Part shown: positions 44,877 to 54,835 of the stretch, piece after piece
Numbering within the stretch: the first letter of the stretch is position 1
How the letters are laid out: the number at the start of each line of letters is the position of its first letter
Source: Pseudoalteromonas sp. SMS1
GTDB taxonomy: Bacteria; Pseudomonadota; Gammaproteobacteria; Enterobacterales; Alteromonadaceae
DNA: 64,000 nucleotides
Reading direction: 5' to 3'
NCBI RefSeq assembly: GCF_021530565.1
Contig: NZ_JAKGBI010000017.1
Coordinates: forward strand, 1 to 64,000
Notes under the pieces: model-generated
Told to the model about the DNA's origin: nothing
Databases searched by the model: none
Seen by the model: only the letters and a program-made list of their open reading frames with translations
Program-made: the position numbers and the translations under genes

Positions 44877-47800
44877 ATGACCGCCATCACCATCATGGAT
44901 CACTTAGCGCAACACGCTGCGCAGCAGCCGGACAACATTGCGCTAATCTGTGTGGATAAAAAAGCACAGACACCATGGAGCTTTGGAGAGCTATATACTC
45001 AGAGCTTGATGGTTGCCAGCCATTTGAAAAATCACGTGGTGGCCGGTGATAGAGCGCTGATCTTAATGGACACGGGGATTGAATATGTGACGAGCTTTCT
45101 AGCGTGTCAATATCTTGGTGTAACGGCCATTCCCAGCTTTCCACCTGAGTCGACTAAGGCGCAGCATATTGCTCGAACAGTGGGCATTGCAGAAGATTCT
45201 GAAGCTGCTGTGGTGCTCACCACAGCACGGTTTACGTCGACCGTGGAAACGCTGGTTGAGCAAGTTAATGGCAGCAAAATGCTGGTGATTGATGAGTTCT
45301 GTGAGCAGCATGAAACCATCGAACGCCACCCCGCTAAGTCTGAAGAAATTGCGTTTTTACAGTATACGTCGGGGTCAACGGCGAAGCCGAAAGGCGTCAT
45401 GGTCAGTCATGGCAATTTGCTTGGTAATGAAAAAGCCATTGCTGAGGGAATGAATATTACCCAAGATGATGTGCTCGTGAGCTGGCTGCCTCTGTTCCAT
45501 GATATGGGGTTGATTGGGGGACTACTGCAGCCGATTTATACAGGTTATAAACTCGTACTGTGCTCGCCTAGGTACTTTATGGAGCGCCCAGCGCGCTGGT
45601 TGCAACTGATATCTGACTACAAGGCCACGATGAGTGGCGGCCCTGACTTTGCGTATCGTTTGTGTATTGAGCGCGTGAAAGACAAGCAAGTCGCCGATTT
45701 GGATTTGAGTAGTTTACGGGTGTTTTTCTCTGGTGCAGAACCTATTCGCCACGATACCTTGCTGAGTTTTGCACATAAATATGCGCCGCAAGGCTTTAAG
45801 CCAACTGCGCTCTACCCATGCTATGGCCTCGCTGAAGGGACTTTGTTTGTCACTGGTAGCATACCATCGCAAGGCGCGGTGATTGAGGCGTTTGATACGC
45901 GTGAATTGGCAGCAGGTAAAGCGGTATTGCAGCGCGCTAAAGACTTACGCGATAGTGAGGAATATACCCACCAAGTAGGTTGCGGCGTTGTTGCCAGTGA
46001 ACACCAAGTGCGTATTACCTGTCCAACCAGTTTTGATGAAGTTGCACAGGGTCATATTGGTGAGATTTGGGCAAGTGGCCCAAGCATTGCGGTAGGCTAT
46101 TGGCGTAATGAGCAAGCAACCCAAGACACCTTTGTAGAGCACGAGGGTAAACGCTGGTTAAGGACCGGTGATGTGGGCTATGTTCATGGCGGTCAATTGT
46201 TTATATCAGGTCGTCAAAAAGACTTGATTATCATGAATGGCCATAACGTCTATCCACAAGACATTGAGCGTGCCATTGAAGGGGCTCTGAGTTTTGTGCG
46301 TCAGGGCCGCGTGTCGGCTTTCCCTGTTCCGAGTGAGCAAAGCGGTGAGGGCATTGGTGTGGCGATTGAGACTGCCAATGTATATCGTAATGAAGTGCCT
46401 GCGGAACAAACTGCACTGATTGTCAGAGACTTTATTATTACGCAATTTGGCAATTGTCCAGAGCTAGTGGTGTTACTGGACCAAGGCGGCCTACCTAAAA
46501 CCTCCAGTGGTAAATTGCAGCGCAGCGCATGTTTGAAGTTACTACAAGCCGAGAAGTTGGCAACGTATGGCGTATTTAACCTGACTGATTTGCAACAACT
46601 GTCTGTGAGCCATGGTGGTGATGATCAGCACACATGGGATGAAGTGGCACAACGTTTAGCGGCATTGTGGCAAGGCGTTTTACACTACCCAGTAAATAGC
46701 AATGATGCCGACTTCTTTGCCTTGGGCGGTAGCTCGATCAAAGCTGCTTTATTGTTGGCAAAGGTACAAGCTGCTTTTAATTGTCAGATTGAGCCAACGG
46801 CGGTATTTGCCGCCCATAAATTTGGCGATTTTTGTCAGTTAGTACGCGAAAGTATTGCAACGAAACAAGAGCAGGCGTCTATTCCAGCGCTAGCACAAGC
46901 CGCATACCCTCTGAGTGCTCAGCAACAAAGGCAGCTATTTTTATGGCAGTTAGAACCTTTGAGCAGCGCGTATCACATCGGTGCTAGCTTGACGCTTAAA
47001 GGTGAAATCAATGACGTGTATCTGCATCGTGCCGTGGCACATATTCTTGCGCAGCAGGACATATTACGTCACGCCTATGGCAAAGATGCATCTGGCCAGT
47101 GGCAACAACAATTAGGCGCACAAACACTCAATTGGCAACAGGCCGATTTTAGTGAAAGTTCAGACCCTGAGGCTGCTGCAACATGGGTTGAAACTTTCTA
47201 CCAGCAACCCTTTGCATTAGAACGCGGAGATAACTTTAGAGCCGCACTGATTAAGTTGTCAGGCGGTCGTACGCAACTGATTTTAGTGATGCATCACATC
47301 GCCAGTGATGCGTGGAGTTTTGATCTGGTCTTGGCGGATATTAGTCGTTATTACGCGTTATTAGTTGATGGTAATCCTCTATCAAATGATGGGCAGCGCG
47401 TTAATTATGGTGACTTTGCAGCTTGGCAGCAGCAATGGTTATCCAGCTCAGCGGCCGAAGAACAATTAACTTATTGGCAGCAGCAATTGCAGGCTAACGA
47501 TGATGAAGAGCTACTAGCGCCTCAGCATCCAAGGCAACCTGATATGCCAGCCCCTATGCAAAACCAGATGTTAAAGCTGTCTTATCAACAGGTTGAGCAG
47601 TTGCAGGCCTTAGCACATCAGCATGGCGCAAGCTTATTTATGCTCTTGCTTAGTAGCCTACAAGTTTTCTTCTATCGTTTCTCTGGTAAGCGCACCCCGC
47701 GCATTGGTGTGCCGGTGGCGAGCCGCCGTTTTTCTGAGTTGCACTCACTGATGGGCTTTTTTATCAACACGCTGGTTCAGCGTAATACGCTGTCAGCGGA

Positions 47801-50129
47801 GCAAAGTTTTGTTGAGGTGTTGTCGTCTACTAAAACTCGCGCCATTGAGGCGCAACTAAATCAGGATTTACCGTTCGAAAAACTCGTTGAGGTGATGAAC
47901 CCAGACCGTAGTCTTGGACAAAACCCGTTATTCCAAGTGATGTTTAATCATCTAGAGCAAGACGTTCAGCAGGCGCTCGAATTGCCGGGAGTTGAGGTTG
48001 AGCAGGTGGCAGCGCTACAACAGCAAGCGCAATTTGATTTAAGTATCGACTCTCGGTTATTAAACGATGGTGCCTTATTGCTAGAGTTCCAATACAACGC
48101 AGCTCTGTACGACGCCGACTATATTGCGCGTGTGGCGAGTGCTTTTAATACCCTGTTAAATGACATTGTTAAGACACCAAAACAGGCCATTGGTAATTTG
48201 GCGCTACACACTCAACAGGCTGAATCTGCTGAGCAAGGATGTGGTGAAGGCATAGATTTGCCCGCGACACCTTGGTTGCAAGCAATCAGCGAGATTGCAC
48301 AGCAAACACCAGCGCGTACGGCAGTTATTTACAACGATCAACACTATAGTTTTGAATGGTTAGAGCAGACTGCAAACCGTTTGGCCCATGGATTGATTGC
48401 TAACGGGTTTGGCACCGAATCTGTTATCGGCGTGATGCAAAGTAGAAAACCGCTGATGTTAGCAAGCACCTTGGCGTGTTTAAAAGCAGGCGCGGCTTAT
48501 TTGCCTCTAGATAAACTATTCCCTGTGGACAAATTACACCATATGTTGCAAGACAGCGGATGTGGTGCAATCTTAAGTGATGAAGCGACATTACCTATGA
48601 CCTTTACCGGTGTACTCTTGTCTCCACAAACGCTGTTGAGTGAGCAGCACCTCAATACTGTATCGCCAGAGGTACGTTATTATGATAATCAAACGGCGTA
48701 CTTAAATTACACTTCTGGCTCGACTGGCAAAGCAAAAGGCGTGGCCATCGAATTGGGGGCATTATCGCGTTACATTGAATCGGCTAAACGCTTTATCAAC
48801 TTGCAAGCAGACGATGTCGTATTGCAATTTGCCACCGCCAACTTTGATGCATTTGTTGAGCAGTTGTTCCCAACTTGGGCGGTAGGGGCGGCCGTGCTGC
48901 TACGTGGTGATGCATTGTGGGATGCTGAGACACTCTACGCGCAGGCACAAAAACACCATGTGGCCGTGATGGATTTAAGCGCCGCTTATTGGCGCAGTAT
49001 CAGTGCGAGTTGGGCACGAAAAGCCCTGCAAGCACCGCTCAATCTACCTAAATTAAGGCAGGTGCATTCGGGCGGTGAAGCCATGTCTGTAGCTGGGATC
49101 CAAGATTGGCAAAATACAGGGCTTGCTCAGGTGAGATTGCTCAACACCTACGGACCCACCGAAATTGTTGTAGAAGCCGCTATCCATCCATGTCAGGACT
49201 TAAACATCAAGGATGACGGGCAACAGTCCGTGCCGCTTGGGCACGCATTGGCAGGTCGCCGACTTTATATTTTAGATGACAACCTTGAGATAGTCCCTCA
49301 AGGTCATGTGGGCCAACTCTATGTCGGCGGTGATATTTTGGCCCGTGGCTATTGGGCACAGCCTGATATGACCGCGACCCGCTTTATCGCCGATCCGTTT
49401 AGCGACACAGGCGCACGTATGTATGCCACGGGCGATTTAGTTAGCTGGCAAGGTGGCGAGTTGATGTATCACGGTCGTAACGATCACCAAGTGAAAGTAC
49501 GTGGCTTTAGAGTCGAACTTGGTGAAATTGAACAGCAGCTAAGTCAGCTATCTGATGTTGACACAGCGGTGGTCGTCACCGAGCAGCAGAGTCATGGCCT
49601 CGGTTTAATTGCTTACATACAAAGCACCAAGTTCAGTGATCCAACATTTGCTGACAGGTTAAAACGCGCACTGGGTGAGCGTATGCCTACTTATATGGTG
49701 CCAAGTGACATCGTCGTAATGGAAAAACTGCCGATCAATGCCAGTGGCAAATTAGAGCGTCAGCAGCTGCCAAAAGTGGCGCGTGTCGCCCAACCTGTCT
49801 CATTGGCAGAAAATGACACGGAGCGTGCTATTGCTGAAATTTGGCAAAAACACTTAAAGACACAAGAGATTGACCGACATGCCAATTTCTTTGATGTGGG
49901 TGGTCACTCCCTATTGCTGATGGCTGTTTATGAAGAGCTAAAAGTGCAATACCCCAATTTACAAATGACAGAACTGTTTGCGCACCCAAGTATAGCCAGT
50001 TTGGCGACCCTACTTGGCAGTGCACAGTCAAATACAGCGCCTGTTACACCGAATAAACCAAGTGGCGCGAAACAAAAACGCGGCATGGGCGCGATTGCCG
50101 CGCGTAAAAGAAAAGCAAGAGAATCATAA
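44877..50129 (+). CDS. NRPS with fatty-acyl-AMP ligase loading: FAAL-PCP-C-A-PCP
   Basis: 1750 residues. The fatty-acyl-AMP ligase (1-570) has LQYTSGSTAKPKGVMVSHGN and VSWLPLFHDMGLIGGLLQPI. Carrier 1 has Ser620 in LGGSSIKA. The condensation domain (about 690-1110) uses HHIASDAWS. The adenylation domain spans about 1125-1630 (LNYTSGSTGKAKGVAI, NTYGPTEIVVE). Carrier 2 has Ser1678 in VGGHSLLL. By hand alignment to GrsA the pocket residues are D-A-E-D-H-G-T-V-E; the two acids at positions 239 and 278 suggest a basic amino acid (Arg, Orn or Lys). So it loads a fatty acid and couples it to one residue. The basic C-terminus (RKRKARES) may dock to the PKS, whose gene starts 2 bases later. Confidence 0.95.
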   Translation: MTAITIMDHLAQHAAQQPDNIALICVDKKAQTPWSFGELYTQSLMVASHLKNHVVAGDRALILMDTGIEYVTSFLACQYLGVTAIPSFPPESTKAQHIARTVGIAEDSEAAVVLTTARFTSTVETLVEQVNGSKMLVIDEFCEQHETIERHPAKSEEIAFLQYTSGSTAKPKGVMVSHGNLLGNEKAIAEGMNITQDDVLVSWLPLFHDMGLIGGLLQPIYTGYKLVLCSPRYFMERPARWLQLISDYKATMSGGPDFAYRLCIERVKDKQVADLDLSSLRVFFSGAEPIRHDTLLSFAHKYAPQGFKPTALYPCYGLAEGTLFVTGSIPSQGAVIEAFDTRELAAGKAVLQRAKDLRDSEEYTHQVGCGVVASEHQVRITCPTSFDEVAQGHIGEIWASGPSIAVGYWRNEQATQDTFVEHEGKRWLRTGDVGYVHGGQLFISGRQKDLIIMNGHNVYPQDIERAIEGALSFVRQGRVSAFPVPSEQSGEGIGVAIETANVYRNEVPAEQTALIVRDFIITQFGNCPELVVLLDQGGLPKTSSGKLQRSACLKLLQAEKLATYGVFNLTDLQQLSVSHGGDDQHTWDEVAQRLAALWQGVLHYPVNSNDADFFALGGSSIKAALLLAKVQAAFNCQIEPTAVFAAHKFGDFCQLVRESIATKQEQASIPALAQAAYPLSAQQQRQLFLWQLEPLSSAYHIGASLTLKGEINDVYLHRAVAHILAQQDILRHAYGKDASGQWQQQLGAQTLNWQQADFSESSDPEAAATWVETFYQQPFALERGDNFRAALIKLSGGRTQLILVMHHIASDAWSFDLVLADISRYYALLVDGNPLSNDGQRVNYGDFAAWQQQWLSSSAAEEQLTYWQQQLQANDDEELLAPQHPRQPDMPAPMQNQMLKLSYQQVEQLQALAHQHGASLFMLLLSSLQVFFYRFSGKRTPRIGVPVASRRFSELHSLMGFFINTLVQRNTLSAEQSFVEVLSSTKTRAIEAQLNQDLPFEKLVEVMNPDRSLGQNPLFQVMFNHLEQDVQQALELPGVEVEQVAALQQQAQFDLSIDSRLLNDGALLLEFQYNAALYDADYIARVASAFNTLLNDIVKTPKQAIGNLALHTQQAESAEQGCGEGIDLPATPWLQAISEIAQQTPARTAVIYNDQHYSFEWLEQTANRLAHGLIANGFGTESVIGVMQSRKPLMLASTLACLKAGAAYLPLDKLFPVDKLHHMLQDSGCGAILSDEATLPMTFTGVLLSPQTLLSEQHLNTVSPEVRYYDNQTAYLNYTSGSTGKAKGVAIELGALSRYIESAKRFINLQADDVVLQFATANFDAFVEQLFPTWAVGAAVLLRGDALWDAETLYAQAQKHHVAVMDLSAAYWRSISASWARKALQAPLNLPKLRQVHSGGEAMSVAGIQDWQNTGLAQVRLLNTYGPTEIVVEAAIHPCQDLNIKDDGQQSVPLGHALAGRRLYILDDNLEIVPQGHVGQLYVGGDILARGYWAQPDMTATRFIADPFSDTGARMYATGDLVSWQGGELMYHGRNDHQVKVRGFRVELGEIEQQLSQLSDVDTAVVVTEQQSHGLGLIAYIQSTKFSDPTFADRLKRALGERMPTYMVPSDIVVMEKLPINASGKLERQQLPKVARVAQPVSLAENDTERAIAEIWQKHLKTQEIDRHANFFDVGGHSLLLMAVYEELKVQYPNLQMTELFAHPSIASLATLLGSAQSNTAPVTPNKPSGAKQKRGMGAIAARKRKARES

Positions 50130-50131
50130 CA

Positions 50132-53100
50132 ATGTCAGAAAACAAGTATAGCGAATTAGATATTGCCATTGTGGGCATGGCGGGCCGTTTCCCAGATGCC
50201 GACAACGTTGATGCGCTGTGGCAAAATGTACGAGACGGCAAGTGTGCCGTGCAAGATTTAACGGATGCAGAGTTGCGCGCTGCGGGTGTAAGCGAAGATG
50301 ACTTGGCACACCCTGATTATGTAAAACGTGGTGTACCTTTTGCTGGTATGGCGCAGTTTGATGCAGCATTGTTTGGTTACACGCCAAAAGAAGCGGCGCA
50401 ACTTGACCCACAGCAACGGGTCTTTTTGCAAACCTGTTGGCATGCGCTTGAGCATGCCGGTATTAAGACCCATGGCAGTAATTTTACTGGGGTGTTTGCA
50501 GGATGTGGCGTCCCCGCTTATCTATTACAAAATCTGCTGACAGATAGTCAGCAAGATATCACCAGTTTGCTGGCACTTACCAATGGTAACGATAAAGATT
50601 CATTGGCGACACGTGTCAGCTACGAGCTAGACTTAACAGGTCCTGCTGTCACGGTGCAAACGGCGTGTTCAACCTCGCTCGTGGCAGTGCATATGGCGTG
50701 TCGAGCTTTGCAGAACTACGAGTGTGACTCGGCGCTTGCCGGTGGCGTTTGGCTCAATCTGAACAATGAACAAGGCTACCATGCACCAGCGGGGGGGAGC
50801 TTGTCCCCTTCAGGTCAGTTAAGCGCATTTGGTGAGCAAGCCGATGGCATCTTGATTGGCAGTGGCAGCGCAGCAGTGGTACTCAAGCGCGTTGACGATG
50901 CCATTGAAGAGGGTGACCATATTCTTGCGGTGATCAAAGGCTCTGCCATCAACAACGATGGTAAAGAAAAAGTCGGGTATACTGCGCCGAGTGTGACAGG
51001 TCAGGCGGGCGCGATTGAAGCAGCCCTTGAGTTTGCTGACATTGACCCGCGCTCGGTGGGTTATATTGAAACACATGGCACGGGCACCACGCTGGGCGAC
51101 CCTATTGAAATCGCGGCATTGAGCCGAGCATATGGAGAGTCCGACAACCAGCAAATTGCCCTTGGTTCAATTAAGGCCAACATTGGCCACTTGGACTCGG
51201 CAGCAGGGGTAACTGGGCTTATCAAAGCCGTTCAAGCCCTGCGCCATAAAACGTTACCCCCCAGTTTAAACGCCAGCCCGTTGAACAGCAAAATCGACTT
51301 TGCCAACAGTCCGTTTTACGTGAATACCGAACTTAAGCCTTGGCAAAGTGATTCGGTGCGCCGCGCAGCGGTCAGCTCATTAGGTATGGGTGGCACAAAT
51401 GCCCATGTTATTTTAGAAGAGTACGTCGCGCCTGAGGTGGCGTTCAATCAGGCTGCGCCTTGGCACATTTTACCGCTGTCAGGCAATAGTCAATCCGCGT
51501 TGGAAGCACAGCGTCAGGCACTGTCAATTAAGGTCCAGCAATCACCAGAGCAGCTCCCTTTGATTGCTGCACAATTGCAACATAGCCGCACGGCGCAAGC
51601 CATTCGCCATGCGGTTGTGGTGGACAGTGCTGAGCAGGCACAGCAACTCCTTGTCCGCGATATCAGTGGTGACAAGGCAAGCAATCATAAGATTGGCTTG
51701 ATGTTCTCAGGCCAAGGGTCGCAATACGTGACGATGGCACAACCGCTGTTAAAACACGTACCCGCATTTAAGGCGCATTTTGAGGCAGTGACGGCGTTAT
51801 TCAACACAGAGTTACAGGATGAATTGCGTCGCGTGTTTACCCCAAATGACGATGAGCTATTGGCGGCTAACCAGTTGCTTGGTCAAACGCGAGTGACGCA
51901 ACCTGCCCTGTTCGTGGTGGCCTATGCTATGGCTAAGTGTTACGAGAGTCACGGTGTTCACATCGAGGCAATGTTGGGACACAGTATTGGTGAATACGTG
52001 GCGGCTTGTTTGAGTGGGGTGATGAGTTTAGAGACGGCTGTTAAGCTGGTCACGGCACGTGGTGAGGTGCTACAAAACATGGCTCCGGGCGCCATGCTTT
52101 CAGTGATGAGTGACGCGCAAAGCCTGACACCCTATTTGAATGAACAGTTAGATATTGCGGCATGCAACAGTCCAAGCAACACGGTCGTTGCGGGCACTAA
52201 AGAAGCAATTAAAGCCCTGCAAGGCGAATTGAAAGCCGCTGATATCAGCGTGACGCGCTTGCATGTGTCTCATGCATTCCACAGCCACTTAACGGAACCG
52301 GTACTCAACGAATTTGCTGAGGTTGTTGCGCAAGTTCAGTTAAATACGCCTAGCACGCCTTTCGTTTCTAATCTCTCGGGGACTTGGATCACTGCTGAGC
52401 AAGCAACGTCAACGCAATATTGGCTGGATCATATCCGCCAAGCCGTTAATTTCGTCGATGGCGTGAACACGCTTGCGCAGCGTTGTGATGTGTTGGTCGA
52501 GGCAGGCCCTGGTGATACACTGCAAAAACTCGCCAAGCAATCTGTATCTGACACCGTGACCGTGCTTAATTCAATTGCGCACGCACGTGACCTCAAAGCG
52601 CCTATTCCCCCGTTTGTGAAGACCTTAGCAAAGCTTTGGCAGCTGGGTGTGCAAATCGAGTGGTCACAAGTGAGCGACGTTGCGCAGGGGGCTGAAATGG
52701 CATTCCCGGCATATCAATTTGATAAGACCGAGTTTTGGGTGGATGCCAAAACGGTTAAAGCTGCAAACACATGTGTTAGTGAAGATACTGGCCCTGAGTT
52801 ACTTGAGCCTATTTGGCAACAACAGCCTAGCACCGTCTTGTCATCTATTGATTTACAGGGCCAAAGGGTGGTGTTGTTTGCTTCGGATGCAGCGCTAACA
52901 ACACAGTTAAGCGCAGCGCTGACGGCAAAAGGCGCGACGGTTATCCAAGTTTGGCAAGGCGATGTATTCTCTGTCCTTGCACAAAACCAGTATCGGTTAG
53001 ATTGCCAAGATGCGAGCCAATTAAGCATGCTTCACGAGCAAGTCGATGGCTTTACGCGCATTGTTGATTGTCGTCTATTGGGTGAGCACGCCTGTGGCTA

Positions 53101-54505
53101 TCAATTATTGCTACCACTGTCGAAGTGGCTGCTAGGACAAGGTCAAATTCATTGGACTGTGGTGGCGAGTGAGTTGTTTAGTGTCCTCGGTGATGAGGCC
53201 GTCTCTGCCGACAAAGCCACAGCCCTTGGTATTACGCGTGTTGTCGCTATGGAGCAAACGACAATTCACTGCCAGTTGCGTGAAGTATCACATACCCATC
53301 GCGACAGCAGCCAATTGCAATTTGCCAATCAGTTAGTAGCTGACATGGCAAATGATGTGCAAGAAATCGCCTATCGTGGTCGCCAACGTTTTGTACTGAC
53401 GCAGCAAGCTTTACCAGCAATAGCGGCGCAGGAAAACGCAGCATCGTCATCCGCTGTGACCTTTATTACGGGTGGTTTGGGTGGCGTTGGTTTAGTCCTT
53501 GCGAAGCTTTTGGCTGCCCAAGGTCATGCCTTGGTGCTACAAACCCGCAGCGCGCTGCCAGCAAGCGAGCAATGGGCTGCACTGATTGCGGACGAGGCCA
53601 GTGATGCTAAGTTGGTGGGCCAATTAACCGCATTGCAAGCGTTGCAAGATGCAGGTGCGCGTATCGCGGTGGTGCAGGCAGATGTGTTAGACATTGCGAG
53701 CTTAAATGTGGCCATTAGTCACGCAGAACAATCATTGGGACGAATTACCCAAGTGATCCATGCGGCGGGTCTGCCGGGTGGGGGAATGTTGGCGCAGGTT
53801 AGCGCAGAGCAGGCGGCACACAGTATGGCTGCGAAAACCCAAGGTACTGATAATCTCTTGGCTGCATTTAAATCTCATCAACTTGAGCGCATGATCCTAT
53901 GTTCGTCATTGGCTTCGGTACTGGGTGCTCTGGGTCAAAGTGACTACTGTGCGGCAAACAGTTATTTAGATGCGGTGGCCATGCAGCCACAGCCTTTCTT
54001 GGTACAGTCGGTTAACTGGGATGCATGGGCAAACATTGGTATGGCTGCGGGGCACAGTGTGGGTGAAGAGTTTGGTATTGATGAAGCCGCTGCATGTACT
54101 TTACTTGCGGGGATTGGTCAGTCTCAAGCACCGCAGTTGTACGCTGCGAGCTTGCCTTGGCAAGCGCGTGCGGACAAAGTGGCAGAGCTAACCGAGCGCC
54201 TGATGCAGGCCAAAGCACCAGCACCAAAAGGCCATAAGCGACCCGATCTAGATACGGAGTTTGAAGCACCAGAAAGCGAACTCGAGTTGCAGTTGGCTGC
54301 AATTTGGAGTGAATTCTTGGGCTTTGACGAAATCGGTATTTTCGATAACTTGTTTGAGCTTGGTGGTGACTCACTGATAGCAATTCAAATGCTGGCAAAA
54401 GTGAAGCAGCAGTTCGCAGTTGAAGTTGAACCGGCAACCTTCTTTGAAGATCCGAATCTAGATAACCTGACCTTCCTAATTGAAGAGCAGTTACTGAGCG
54501 AGTAA
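50132..54505 (+). CDS. Type I PKS module: KS-AT-KR-ACP
   Basis: 1457 residues. KS (about 8-430) has active Cys179 (QTACSTSL), HGTGTTLGDPIE and NIGHLDSAAG. AT (about 510-800) has Ser618 in GHSIGEY and His714-Ala-Phe-His717, the malonyl-CoA signature. KR (about 1110-1300) has GGLGGVG and Tyr1272/Asn1276 of the active site (SDYCAANSY). ACP has Ser1414 (LGGDSLIA). No DH, ER, methyltransferase or TE is seen. It should extend the aminoacyl chain from the previous NRPS by two carbons and reduce the ketone, giving a 3-hydroxy-4-amino-acid unit. A terminator follows. Confidence 0.96.
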   Translation: MSENKYSELDIAIVGMAGRFPDADNVDALWQNVRDGKCAVQDLTDAELRAAGVSEDDLAHPDYVKRGVPFAGMAQFDAALFGYTPKEAAQLDPQQRVFLQTCWHALEHAGIKTHGSNFTGVFAGCGVPAYLLQNLLTDSQQDITSLLALTNGNDKDSLATRVSYELDLTGPAVTVQTACSTSLVAVHMACRALQNYECDSALAGGVWLNLNNEQGYHAPAGGSLSPSGQLSAFGEQADGILIGSGSAAVVLKRVDDAIEEGDHILAVIKGSAINNDGKEKVGYTAPSVTGQAGAIEAALEFADIDPRSVGYIETHGTGTTLGDPIEIAALSRAYGESDNQQIALGSIKANIGHLDSAAGVTGLIKAVQALRHKTLPPSLNASPLNSKIDFANSPFYVNTELKPWQSDSVRRAAVSSLGMGGTNAHVILEEYVAPEVAFNQAAPWHILPLSGNSQSALEAQRQALSIKVQQSPEQLPLIAAQLQHSRTAQAIRHAVVVDSAEQAQQLLVRDISGDKASNHKIGLMFSGQGSQYVTMAQPLLKHVPAFKAHFEAVTALFNTELQDELRRVFTPNDDELLAANQLLGQTRVTQPALFVVAYAMAKCYESHGVHIEAMLGHSIGEYVAACLSGVMSLETAVKLVTARGEVLQNMAPGAMLSVMSDAQSLTPYLNEQLDIAACNSPSNTVVAGTKEAIKALQGELKAADISVTRLHVSHAFHSHLTEPVLNEFAEVVAQVQLNTPSTPFVSNLSGTWITAEQATSTQYWLDHIRQAVNFVDGVNTLAQRCDVLVEAGPGDTLQKLAKQSVSDTVTVLNSIAHARDLKAPIPPFVKTLAKLWQLGVQIEWSQVSDVAQGAEMAFPAYQFDKTEFWVDAKTVKAANTCVSEDTGPELLEPIWQQQPSTVLSSIDLQGQRVVLFASDAALTTQLSAALTAKGATVIQVWQGDVFSVLAQNQYRLDCQDASQLSMLHEQVDGFTRIVDCRLLGEHACGYQLLLPLSKWLLGQGQIHWTVVASELFSVLGDEAVSADKATALGITRVVAMEQTTIHCQLREVSHTHRDSSQLQFANQLVADMANDVQEIAYRGRQRFVLTQQALPAIAAQENAASSSAVTFITGGLGGVGLVLAKLLAAQGHALVLQTRSALPASEQWAALIADEASDAKLVGQLTALQALQDAGARIAVVQADVLDIASLNVAISHAEQSLGRITQVIHAAGLPGGGMLAQVSAEQAAHSMAAKTQGTDNLLAAFKSHQLERMILCSSLASVLGALGQSDYCAANSYLDAVAMQPQPFLVQSVNWDAWANIGMAAGHSVGEEFGIDEAAACTLLAGIGQSQAPQLYAASLPWQARADKVAELTERLMQAKAPAPKGHKRPDLDTEFEAPESELELQLAAIWSEFLGFDEIGIFDNLFELGGDSLIAIQMLAKVKQQFAVEVEPATFFEDPNLDNLTFLIEEQLLSE

Positions 54506-54835
54506 CGTCGCGCTACCTATCCTATCATTGAATTTTTTGGAGGCCATCGCGGCCTCCTGCTTTATTTTTTTCATTTCCCAACGTCTAGCTGGCATCAAGG
54601 GCAAATTTACCAACACATCAAAATAATAAATGATGTACAAAACTCAGTCATAAAACTCATTTAAGTGAATTAAAACAGTGTCTTACATCCTTGTGAGCGG
54701 CGTGGTTTTGTGTCTGCCAGTAGGTAAAGAGTGCTAAACAATTGCGATGTGGTGAAACGGAGAAATGTTGAACTCCATTTCACTCAATCAACCAGATTAG
54801 CAGTGCATAATAATCGAGATCCAGGTGGAATCAGC
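54506..54835 (+). promoter_or_regulatory. Gap with terminator between PKS and next NRPS gene
   Basis: GGAGGCC-ATCGC-GGCCTCC at 54539-54557, followed by a T-rich tract, ends the PKS transcript. The remaining 265 AT-rich bases should hold the promoter of the next NRPS gene. I could not identify a sigma-70 or iron-sigma promoter with confidence, and no gene is seen. Confidence 0.65.
54539..54571 (+). terminator. Terminator after the PKS gene
   Basis: A 7-bp GC-rich stem with a 5-base loop, followed by TGCTTTATTTTTTT. Confidence 0.85.
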
